DNA from: an uncultured Phycisphaerales bacterium | Lineage (GTDB): Bacteria > Planctomycetota > Phycisphaerae > UBA1845 > CAIVHJ01 | Direction of reading: 5' to 3' | Length of the DNA stretch: 20,081 nucleotides | NCBI GenBank assembly: GCA_903905665.1 | Contig: CAIVHJ010000264.1 | Span: forward strand, 1-20,081 | Part shown: one piece after another, positions 1 through 6,426 of the stretch | Numbering within the stretch: the stretch's first letter is position 1 | Layout of the letters: each line of letters starts with the position of its first letter | Made by a program: the position numbers and the translations under genes | The notes under the pieces: model-generated | Seen by the model: only the letters and a program-made list of their open reading frames with translations | Told to the model about the DNA's origin: nothing | The model's database searches: none

Positions 1-806
1 CGATCAAACGTATCCCTCGGCAACTTTGCAGGTCCCTCAGTCGCCACGCGAACTCCGTCGGACGTTTCAGCCACACCGGTCACACGGGTTTTCAGGTGAA
101 TCCCACCTTTGAACATTTCCTTAAGCCGCCGAATCAGCGGCCGCGCCAGATCGTCGTCCAGTCCCATCAAAATGCTGTCCAGCATTTCCACCACCGTCAC
201 TTCGCTTCCCAGCGCCGCATGCACCTGTCCCAACTCCAAACCGATATACCCCCCGCCGATCACCAGCAACCGTCCCGGCACATCCTCCAGCGCCAGCGCT
301 CCGGTCGAATCCATCACGCGGCGATTATCGATGTTCACACCCGGAATCGCCACGGGGCGGCTGCCCGTCGCAATGATCGCCCGCTTGAATCTCAGGTGGG
401 GCACCTCGCTGCCTTCCACTCGCAACTGTCTCGAATTCTCAAACATCGCCCGACCCCGAATGACCTCCACGCCGGATCGTTGACACGATCCCGCCACACC
501 ATTAGCCAATCGGGCAATCACTTCGTCTTTATAGGTTCGCAGACGATTCAAATCGACGGTCGGCTTTCCGTATGTAAGTCCCTTGTGCTGCGCCAACTCC
601 ACGTCATGCATCAATGTCACCACGTGAAGCAGCGTCTTTGACGGAATGCATCCGACTCGCAGACAGACTCCCCCCAGCTGCGCGTTTTCGTCGATGAGCG
701 TAACTTTTTGATCCTGAGCCGCGGCCCGAAGCGCCGCCGTGTATCCCCCCGGCCCACCACCGATCACCACCACATCCGTCTCACGCGTCAATTCACCCAT
801 GACCAT
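1..806 (-). CDS. lpd: Dihydrolipoamide dehydrogenase (E3), N-terminal part
   Basis: FAD-dependent flavoprotein that reoxidises the lipoyl group of E2 in 2-oxoacid dehydrogenase complexes, passing electrons to NAD+. Reading the minus strand from the ATG at 806 gives about 268 residues before the window edge, against a usual 460-475, so the interface domain lies outside. Visible motifs in order: the FAD dinucleotide fold VVVIGGGPGGYTAALRAA near residue 12, the redox-active disulfide in GGVCLRVGCIPSK (CxxxxC) near residue 45, and the NAD-binding fold VIGGGYIGLELG near residue 182. A second ATG lies two codons inside (800). AAGGGAA sits about 8 nt before the 806 start, so that one was chosen. The gene starts 30 nt after the small gene at 837-1127 and is probably co-transcribed with it and with pdhAB. 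The family is very secure; which complex it serves is inferred from the neighbours. Confidence 0.93.
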   Translation of the reverse strand, partial: MVMGELTRETDVVVIGGGPGGYTAALRAAAQDQKVTLIDENAQLGGVCLRVGCIPSKTLLHVVTLMHDVELAQHKGLTYGKPTVDLNRLRTYKDEVIARLANGVAGSCQRSGVEVIRGRAMFENSRQLRVEGSEVPHLRFKRAIIATGSRPVAIPGVNIDNRRVMDSTGALALEDVPGRLLVIGGGYIGLELGQVHAALGSEVTVVEMLDSILMGLDDDLARPLIRRLKEMFKGGIHLKTRVTGVAETSDGVRVATEGPAKLPRDTFD

Positions 807-836
807 ATTCTGATTCCCTTATCTACGAAACCAAAG

Positions 837-1127
837 TCATAATTCCTGAACGAATAACCCCGCTATGTGTTGGGGGAGGGTCAAAATCCCCGTCTCTTCT
901 TCACCCTGCCCTCTCCCCCTTGGTGGAGAGGGATAATGAGATGGGTTCTCATTCACGAATCCGGACAATGCTCGACGACGACCCTGACGACGGGATGCGA
1001 TCACACAGGCATCCTGCTGATCTTCCGCCAGCATCTCGGGCGACAACATTACACCCAGCAATTCTTTGCGTTCTTTACGAGAAAGGCTTTGCACCAGCGA
1101 TAAGACTCCATGCACAATCTGCGTCAT
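837..1127 (-). CDS. Small hypothetical protein (96 aa) between pdhB and lpd
   Basis: I do not recognise a named family. The ATG at 1127 is preceded by a near-perfect Shine-Dalgarno (GGGAGG, then TGTT, then ATG), which argues that it is translated. A longer open frame upstream to 1208 lacks this support. The first ~60 residues look like a real helical small protein (LVQSLSRKERKELLGVML, then AEDQQDACVIASRR). From about residue 66 the sequence becomes PSPPRGRGQGEEE, the translation of a palindromic element at 909-932, so the present C-terminus may be repeat DNA read through by chance. The gene lies 139 nt after pdhB and 30 nt before lpd, in the same direction. This is the slot where pdhC (E2) would normally sit. 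The function is unknown; a small regulatory or antitoxin-like role is possible but unsupported. Confidence 0.5.
   Translation of the reverse strand: MTQIVHGVLSLVQSLSRKERKELLGVMLSPEMLAEDQQDACVIASRRQGRRRALSGFVNENPSHYPSPPRGRGQGEEETGILTLPQHIAGLFVQEL
909..932. repeat. Palindromic element inside the small gene
   Basis: Perfect 8-bp inverted repeat CCCTCTCC (909-916) / GGAGAGGG (925-932) with an 8-nt loop. Read on the minus strand it encodes SPPRGRG. Short palindromes of this kind are commonly scattered in bacterial genomes. Only one copy is visible here, so calling it a dispersed repeat is from general experience. Confidence 0.55.
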
Positions 1128-1200
1128 AACACCTCCCTTACATAAAAAGTAGCCAGTCTTGCTGCATGGCTCCCTTGGTGGCATTTTCTCTGAAGCCCTT

Positions 1201-1224
1201 TGTGGCACCGGCTTCCAGCCGGTG
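1201..1224. repeat. REP-like palindrome, copy 1
   Basis: Perfect 8-bp inverted repeat CACCGGCT (1206-1213) / AGCCGGTG (1217-1224) around a TCC loop, preceded by TGTGG. It sits in the 139-nt spacer between pdhB and the downstream small gene. The same 24-nt sequence recurs at 12776-12799 with 22 of 24 bases identical, so it is a dispersed repeat within this window. In the plus frame it reads GTGFQPV, a peptide string typical of spurious ORFs made by such repeats. Confidence 0.8.
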
Positions 1225-1266
1225 AATCACAGACCAGAGGACTATGCCACACTTCGGAGACAATTT

Positions 1267-2247
1267 CTAATACTTCAACATTTCCAAAGCGACTTTGATG
1301 ATACGGTCGGGGTCGGGCAAGTAAAACTGCTCCACCGAAAAAAGCGGGAAATGCACGTCGTAACACGTCACCCGTCGAATCGGGGCCTCCAACCGATCGA
1401 ACGCCTTTTCGTTAAGGCGGGCAATCACTTCAGGAGCGATTCCGCACGTCCGATGGCCTTCATGAACGACCACCACTCGCCCGGTTTTTTTCGCCGATTC
1501 CACAAACGTCGCATCGTCCATCGGCGACACCGTCAGCAGGTCAATCAACTCCACATCGACCCCGTGCAACTCGACCAAATCCTCCGCCGCCTCCTGCGCC
1601 ACACGCATCATCGACCCATACGAAATCAACGTGAGTTGCGTTCCCGAACGGACGATTTTCGCCTTTCCGATTTCCATCGTTTCCGGTTCATCCGGGACTT
1701 CCTCTCGAAACGCCCGGTACAGCAATTTCGGTTCATAAAAAATCACCGGATCAGGATCGGCAATCGCCGCACTCAACAGCGCGCGAGCATTGCGAGGTCC
1801 CGACGGAATCACGACTTTCACGCCCGGCGTGTGCGCCCAATACGCTTCTTTGCTTTCGCTGTGATGTTCCAGCGCACGAATCCCCCCGCCATACGGCATC
1901 CGCAACACCATCGGAACGCTGCACCGCCCGCGCGTCCGATTCCGCAACCGCGCCATGTGCTCCTCCACAAAATGAAACGCCTGATAACTGAAACCCGAAA
2001 ACTGCATCTCCGCCACCGGCCGAAGTCCATAAAGCGCCATTCCGATGCTCGTCCCCACGATCCCCGCTTCCGCCAGCGGCGAATCCAGCACTCGCTTCGG
2101 ACCGAATTTCTCAAGCAATCCTTCGGTCACACGGAACACACCGCCGTCCCGTCCGACATCCTGACCGCATACAATCACGCGCGGATCGGCCGCCATGTTC
2201 TGATGCAACGACAAATTCAACCCCTGCACCATTGTCATCTCAGCCAT
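1267..2247 (-). CDS. pdhB: Pyruvate dehydrogenase E1 component, beta subunit
   Basis: The beta subunit pairs with E1-alpha to decarboxylate the 2-oxoacid with thiamine diphosphate and load the acyl group onto lipoyl-E2. At 326 residues it is full length for the family (about 325). Typical segments are GQDVGRDGGVFRVTEGL near residue 28, DSPLAEAGIVGTSIGMAL near 55, EHMARLRNR near 95, MPYGGGIRALEHHSES near 117 and HTPGVKVVIPS near 138. The start at 2247 has GAGGTG about 7 nt upstream. It follows pdhA by 113 nt and appears intact, unlike its partner. A branched-chain or acetoin complex cannot be excluded, but the sequence style is that of the Gram-positive-type pyruvate dehydrogenase. Confidence 0.93.
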   Translation of the reverse strand: MAEMTMVQGLNLSLHQNMAADPRVIVCGQDVGRDGGVFRVTEGLLEKFGPKRVLDSPLAEAGIVGTSIGMALYGLRPVAEMQFSGFSYQAFHFVEEHMARLRNRTRGRCSVPMVLRMPYGGGIRALEHHSESKEAYWAHTPGVKVVIPSGPRNARALLSAAIADPDPVIFYEPKLLYRAFREEVPDEPETMEIGKAKIVRSGTQLTLISYGSMMRVAQEAAEDLVELHGVDVELIDLLTVSPMDDATFVESAKKTGRVVVVHEGHRTCGIAPEVIARLNEKAFDRLEAPIRRVTCYDVHFPLFSVEQFYLPDPDRIIKVALEMLKY

Positions 2248-2334
2248 GACTTCACCTCTCTAACCATCGCACCAAATTGGATCTAAACACTCGACCCAAT
2301 GACCCCAACCTTCGGAATTATTCGTTTAGCGGCG

Positions 2335-2347
2335 GACCCGAAGGGTC
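2335..2347. repeat. Small hairpin in the pdhA-pdhB spacer
   Basis: Inverted repeat GACCC / GGGTC with a 3-nt loop GAA, in a GC-rich context, in the 113-nt spacer between pdhA and pdhB. No T-run follows on the minus strand, so it is not a standard terminator. It could be another short palindromic repeat or an mRNA-stability hairpin. Confidence 0.4.
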
Positions 2348-2360
2348 GCGCGATCAGAAT

Positions 2361-3301
2361 TCACCTCTTCCTCAACTTGAGGTACTCCAGAAACTCCTGC
2401 TTTTGCTCCTGCAATTCCGCCGGAAGCGTGGCGTAGGTAAAATCAAAAATCTCCTCCGGTTTAGGTACGCACATCGCCTCGAAACGCTCCACCGCTTTTT
2501 GAAGGTCAGTCTCAGCGTCTCGCCCGATGTCTTCCAGCACTTTGGCGTCGGCCCGCCGCCATTTCTCGCTTTTTCTAGCGCTGCACGCGTTGCAACGATG
2601 ACCGCCAATACGTCGTTTCCGTCAACTTTGACCCCGTCAAACCCGAATGCAAGCGCCTTCTGTGCAATGGTTTCCGCTCGTGTTTGACTGACACGCGGCA
2701 GCGATATGGCATATTGATTGTTTTCACAAACAAACACCACCGGAGCGTTATAAACTCCGGCGAAATTGAAGGCTTCGCTCACGTCGCCCTCGGAAGTGGT
2801 TCCATCCCCAAACACCGTCAAAACCGCATTTTTCTCTCCTTTGATGTTCATCCCCATCCCGATTCCGACCGCCAGAAGCGCCTGCGTCCCAACCGGCACG
2901 GAAATTGGAAGATCGTTGTTCCCATCCGGAACTCGATTCCCTGCCTCGTACCCGTTGTACAGCAATAGTATCTGCTCGATCGGCCAGCCACGCCAAAATA
3001 ACGATCCCGGCGCGCGAAACGACGGCACGAGCCAGTCCTCTTTCGTAAGTGCGTAAGAGTACCCGATTTGCGTGGCTTCCTGACCCCGTGTGGGTGCGAA
3101 TGTCCCCAAACGACCTTGCCGTTGTAAACGCAACATTCGATCATCGCACATTCGCGTCAGCACCATAAAGCGGTAAATCCGCAGCAAATCGTCACTGCTA
3201 ATGTGCGGATCGAGCGATTCGTCCACTTCACCCGTCGGACTCAGGATCGAGAGTTCCTCAACCGTTTCTGAGATTGTCAGTTTCCTACGTGCCACAAACA
3301 T
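2361..3301 (-). pseudogene. pdhA: Pyruvate dehydrogenase E1 alpha subunit, internal deletion and frameshift
   Basis: Residues 1-252 are a good E1-alpha: RGQEATQIG near 72, the DWLVPSFRAPGS entry, and the thiamine-diphosphate motif GDGTTSEGD (165-173) ending in NN (194-195). After GGGPT (T at 2548-2546) the open frame turns into an unrelated basic tail ending at 2372. In the next frame the family C-terminus is readable from AKVLEDIGRD (2546 onward), through EEIFDFTYATLPAELQ, to EFLEYLKLRKR and a TGA at 2361-2363. About 50-60 residues expected between these parts, including the His/Ser-containing loop that closes over the active site (the HTTADD-like region), are absent. So this is a deletion whose length is not a multiple of three. 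ATG 3301 has GAGGA very close; a GTG at codon 3 is better spaced. Either a real inactivating lesion or an assembly error. Confidence 0.85.
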
Positions 3302-3388
3302 TTCCTCGTCAAATCATCCGCAAAATCATCTCATCATCTATATACGCAACTCCCCATTCGCATGATTTCGAGCAATCATCCAAAATCG

Positions 3389-3403
3389 AATGGAGATTCC
3401 ATT
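3389..3403. promoter_or_regulatory. Palindrome overlapping the predicted pdh transcription start
   Basis: Perfect 6-bp inverted repeat AATGGA / TCCATT with a 3-nt spacer GAT. It begins a few bases downstream of the putative -10 box of the pdh promoter, where a repressor would block initiation. A second inverted repeat, ATGATT / AATCAT with a 6-nt spacer, lies at 3362-3379. The MarR regulator encoded next door is the natural candidate, but binding is inference. Confidence 0.4.
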
Positions 3404-3410
3404 TGTACGG

Positions 3411-3416
3411 ATTATA
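3411..3416 (-). promoter_or_regulatory. Putative -10 box for pdhA
   Basis: A consensus TATAAT on the minus strand about 110 nt upstream of the pdhA start. No good -35 hexamer is found 16-18 nt upstream, so the promoter may be activator-dependent or the match may be chance. Confidence 0.4.
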
Positions 3417-3524
3417 TGCGTTAATAAACAGGAGGTGACGAAAAACGCCCAATCTATTGCGGTTGAATGAGTTGGGTGCTCGATGGCGTGCGCGGCCTGA
3501 GGGATGAGTGAACGTTTGAGTTGT

Positions 3525-3929
3525 TCAACCCATCATTTTATTGGCCAGATTCATGAATTGCGTTCGTTCGTCGGAGGTCAGGCGATCCAATGCCACGAGA
3601 AGCGGTTTGAGTTTGGCATCGTGGAATTTCTGATAGCTTCGGCGGCCCGCAGGGGTGATCAGAAGGTTGATTTTGCGCTTGTCGTCGGGATTGATTTCAC
3701 ATTTGACCAGTCCCTCGGATTCAAGATTTCGGACGATTCGTGACATCTGGGCGGGTAGTACTTTGATTTGTTTGTGCACGTCTCCTACCGTCGCATGGGG
3801 GTTATGCGCCAGATAATCAAGCGACAGATATTCGGATTCAGTGAGGTCGGCGGTTTCCTGTGACACTTCGATCCAAGATTTTTTGGCGAGCGTGAGAACG
3901 GCTTCTGCGAGTTCCTGTGTTTTTGGCAT
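3525..3929 (-). CDS. MarR-family transcriptional regulator
   Basis: A 134-residue cytoplasmic DNA-binding protein of usual MarR size. The winged helix-turn-helix is visible: TESEYLSLDYLAHNP near residue 30, HTH TVGDVHKQIKVLPAQMSRIV (about 47-66), NLESEGLVKCE, then the wing with NPDDKRKINLLITPAGR. MarR proteins are homodimers that usually repress their own gene and neighbours until a small ligand or oxidant releases them. It lies 223 nt upstream of the pdhA start and reads toward it, so control of the pyruvate dehydrogenase genes is plausible. The ATG at 3929 has only a modest GGGAC upstream; a second ATG 5 nt before it is out of frame. The family call is secure; ligand and targets are unknown. 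Confidence 0.9.
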   Translation of the reverse strand: MPKTQELAEAVLTLAKKSWIEVSQETADLTESEYLSLDYLAHNPHATVGDVHKQIKVLPAQMSRIVRNLESEGLVKCEINPDDKRKINLLITPAGRRSYQKFHDAKLKPLLVALDRLTSDERTQFMNLANKMMG

Positions 3930-3976
3930 GTCATGCGTCCCGACAAGAGAGGAATAGTTGCCAAATGAATAATATT

Positions 3977-4005
3977 ACTATATGCGAATTGTTGCAGAGT
4001 GTCAA
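3977..4005 (-). promoter_or_regulatory. Strong sigma-70 promoter for marR
   Basis: On the minus strand TTGACA (4005-4000), a 17-nt spacer and TATAGT (3982-3977). This is a full-consensus -35 with a 5/6 -10 at ideal spacing, about 48 nt upstream of the MarR start. The AT-rich sequence just downstream (AATATTATT) could hold an autoregulatory operator. Confidence 0.75.
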
Positions 4006-4210
4006 GAGGAATATCGAGTCTTTTCGATCCCGACTGAAGAAAAACTTCGGTGCCCCGACGGCGCGCCCCGCCCCTTCTTGATGATTCCGATCGAGCGTGC
4101 AGAATAACCCTCACACTCTCGGAAAACGCAGAGAAATGAAGAATGGGATATCTCGCCCCAAAAGATATGGAAGGACGTCAGGAGTTGTGTAGTGGAGAGA
4201 TCCAGACCGA
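4006..4210. other. Gene-free spacer upstream of marR
   Basis: The stretch between the marR promoter and the terminator of the HAF-repeat gene. It includes a very GC-rich patch around 4050-4080 (GACGGCGCGCCCCGCCCC). Open frames here are short, have no ribosome binding site and no recognisable sequence. I see no RNA gene. Confidence 0.5.
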
Positions 4211-4249
4211 CAAAAAGGGACACGAGCATGGAAGAAGGACTCGTATCCC
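4211..4249 (-). terminator. Rho-independent terminator of the HAF-repeat gene
   Basis: Minus-strand RNA forms a 10-bp stem, GGGATACGAG (4249-4240) with CTCGTGTCCC (4226-4217). All pairs are Watson-Crick except one U-G, and a run of five U (4216-4212) follows directly. It lies about 50 nt beyond the stop codon of the gene at 4302-5702. The loop of about 13 nt is longer than average. Confidence 0.85.
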
Positions 4250-4301
4250 TGCAAAGTTCTCTTTCTTCTGTGCGCTCTGGCGGCTCCATTCCTTTCGCAG
4301 A

Positions 4302-5702
4302 TCACGGGGCTTTGTTGCCCATCAGAGCCAAGAAGGGATCAATGTCCGCGAAGGTAACGTTCCCATCGCCGTTGGCATCAGCGTTCAACCATCGGCAATT
4401 GGGATATTTGGCCAGATAGGCTGCTTCACCACTCAATGCCAACACGAACGGATCGACATCAGCATAGGTGACCTGCTCGTCGCAATTCATGTCGCCCCGC
4501 AATGCACCACTCAGGCGCACCAACCACGCCTCACAGTAACCACTGGGGTTCAAACCATAACCCACAATTGTTTTTCCATCATCAGAGATTCCCGTAGCGG
4601 TCACCAAAAGCCAGCCGGCCAGATCAAAACCGTAATCATTGATCAGCACGTTTTTTAGAGATCTCATGCCATGGTCTTGATCCCAGATCATTGCAACAAC
4701 GTAACTTTCTGAGTCGCTATCTCCCACGATCACACTGCCATCGGCGGATACAGCAAGAGCGTTGTTGTCGAAATTTCCGCCCGGCAAATCACCGAGGCTG
4801 ACCATTCCTCCCGGAATCGCCCAGCGAAATGCCTTAAAACCATTTGCCGAGCTGCCGGTCCCAACGATCACGTTCCCATCAGAGGATACAGCCGCAGCGT
4901 AGCTGCTGAAGCTGCCACCCGGAAGATCGCCCAGACCGACCATATAGCCCATGTAGGTGGTCCAGCGAAATGCTTCGGAGCCCATTCCGGATGCGGTGCT
5001 GGCGCTGTACCCCACCACCACACCGCCGTTGGCAGATACGTCATAAGCATGGCTGACGGAATATCCGCCAGGCAGGTCGCCCAGACCGACCATACCGGTC
5101 GTTGGGGTCCAGCGAAATCCTTCCTGTCCCATTGCCGAACAACTTTCGCCTACAATTACGTTGCCGTCGGCAGATACGCCTTCGGCACCGCTGCAAACAC
5201 TACCGCCGGGCAAATCCCCCAGGCCGACCATTCCTGTTGATGAGGTCCAGCGAAACGCCTTAAAGCCATTCTCGGATTCGCTCATTCCCACAATAACGCT
5301 GCCGTCAGCAGAGGCATCGAGGGCTTCGCTGTCGAAAGAACCACCGGAAAGATCTCCCAAACCGACCATACCAGTCGTGTAGGTCCAGCGAAATGCATCA
5401 TTGCCATTGCTTGAGGTACTGACTCCCACGGCGACACGCCCGTCGGCGGATACCCCGTAAGCCATGCTGTTGAAGTTGCCCCACGGCCCCCCTCCTCCTC
5501 CCGGCAGATCGCCGAGGCCGTAAAAGCCGGAAGGCGGAGGAATTTCGGTAAAAGCAGGGTCACAGGAGATGGAATCACCTTTCAGGATCGCAGAACTGTC
5601 GATTTGATCCACGGAAACTTTGAGTGGTTTAGGATGTGTAGCTGTTGTGACTGCAACCATCAGTCCGACACTACAAGACAAAGACATTAACCATGAGTAC
5701 AT
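4302..5702 (-). CDS. Secreted HAF-repeat protein with dockerin-like C-terminus
   Basis: A 466-residue exported protein. An ATG at 5717 is possible, but the one at 5702 has GGAGG 7 nt upstream and begins a clean signal peptide (MYSWLMSLSCSVGLMVAVTTA), so 5702 is preferred. From about residue 62 to 340 there are six units of about 45 residues of the form GLGDLPGG..A..VSADG.VIVG.S....G.EAFRWT..TGMV, the HAF-repeat (beta-propeller-like) family of extracellular proteins. The last ~64 residues hold two calcium-loop motifs, GDMNCDEQVTYADVDPF and DANGDGNVTFADIDPF, a dockerin-like tail frequent in Phycisphaerae. The function is unknown; a surface or anchored role is inferred. It is monocistronic, with its own terminator, between marR and a gene-poor stretch. 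Its product could be a client of the secretion system encoded to the right, but nothing here proves this. Confidence 0.85.
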   Translation of the reverse strand: MYSWLMSLSCSVGLMVAVTTATHPKPLKVSVDQIDSSAILKGDSISCDPAFTEIPPPSGFYGLGDLPGGGGGPWGNFNSMAYGVSADGRVAVGVSTSSNGNDAFRWTYTTGMVGLGDLSGGSFDSEALDASADGSVIVGMSESENGFKAFRWTSSTGMVGLGDLPGGSVCSGAEGVSADGNVIVGESCSAMGQEGFRWTPTTGMVGLGDLPGGYSVSHAYDVSANGGVVVGYSASTASGMGSEAFRWTTYMGYMVGLGDLPGGSFSSYAAAVSSDGNVIVGTGSSANGFKAFRWAIPGGMVSLGDLPGGNFDNNALAVSADGSVIVGDSDSESYVVAMIWDQDHGMRSLKNVLINDYGFDLAGWLLVTATGISDDGKTIVGYGLNPSGYCEAWLVRLSGALRGDMNCDEQVTYADVDPFVLALSGEAAYLAKYPNCRWLNADANGDGNVTFADIDPFLALMGNKAP

Positions 5703-6426
5703 TTCGTTTCCTCCCATTATTGGTAATCGCAGTGCTCCCTAACCCGAACCCATTGACCCCCTATTGATTGAGATCCTGACTGATAACATACCCCTCTCCA
5801 ACCGTCTGGCCAAGAAGAATTACGCGTGAAGAAGAGATTAAATTATTCTAATGAAGGAGGTCCGGCGATTTTGGGCTGTTGGGCATAATCATAAACAAGG
5901 ACGATACACATGAAGATGAGCGATGGAGAGACCCCTGGCACGGCCAGTTTCAGCCCTGAAGATCAAAAGGGCTCCGAAAGCAGGATCGAGTCTGAAGGGT
6001 TCCGGAACCGTTGTTGACGGGTTCAGTGATGGGATTGAGATGAGAATAGGCCCCGGGCACTTCGCGCAGCTGAAGGAGGATTGATCTACCACATTCTGAA
6101 TCCTCGAAACGCTCGATCCCCGATATTTGAAGTTGATGCTGATCGTGCGATGTTCGAGGAAGTTGCCCACCAATTATTGAAATCGCGGTTGTTGGACTAT
6201 CATGGCGTGCAAGCACAGTCCACAAAACTGAACCCTCGTTTCCCAAGTCGCGTCCGCCAGACGGCGAAGCCACATCAGAGAATCTACCAGATTGGGAAGC
6301 TCCACACAGTGTTTCGGGTGCGCCAAGGAAGCCACCCTACAATGCTGGCCCTGTACAAAACTATGCGTGCGTGGTGCTGTATAGGCGGACCAAGGATAGC
6401 ATTTGTGGATCAGGTTGACAGAGGGA
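5703..6426. other. Gene-poor region with decayed DNA
   Basis: No intact gene is supported in these 724 nt. They hold the upstream region of the HAF-repeat gene (a weak minus-strand TTGGCC-N17-TATGTT near 5790-5820), the RAYT remnant at 6039-6180, and a perfect 12-bp palindrome GGTTCCGGAACC at 5998-6009. Two tiny plus-strand frames, 5851-5913 (20 residues) and 5910-6017 (35 residues, AAGGA 8 nt upstream), overlap by ATGA but match nothing I know. Minus-strand open frames covering 5889-6273 show no family signal and look like antisense noise. No terminator is visible after glnA (stop at 6427). Confidence 0.5.
6039..6180 (+). pseudogene. Remnant of a REP-associated (RAYT, Y1) transposase N-terminus
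   Basis: In one frame, after a TGA at 6036-6038, the sequence reads NRPRALRAAEGGLIYHILN, then NARSPIFEVDADRAMFEEV, then SRLLDY. This matches the conserved start of RAYT / Transposase_17 proteins (typically GGLIYHVLNRGNAR.IFE.D.D...FE.VL.., then RLLAYC.MPNHWH). The match stops just before the HUH metal-binding motif, and the tyrosine helix is missing. The open frame continues to 6524 with unrelated sequence. The only start is TTG 6081, inside the conserved block. So it is a decayed fragment. RAYTs mobilise or maintain REP palindromes, and this window also carries two copies of a REP-like palindrome (1201 and 12776), though a link between them is inference. Confidence 0.7.

Noticed and set aside
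1159..2286. 375-residue plus-strand open frame
   Set aside because: Antisense to pdhB; composition rich in His, Arg and Pro, no family match, no ribosome binding site.
3440..3480. Possible marR terminator (CCCAA / TTGGG hairpin followed by five T on the minus strand)
   Set aside because: Only five firm base pairs with a long, mismatched interior; too weak to call.
5998..6009. 12-bp palindrome GGTTCCGGAACC as an operator
   Set aside because: Perfect, but isolated in decayed DNA with no promoter or gene nearby to support a role.
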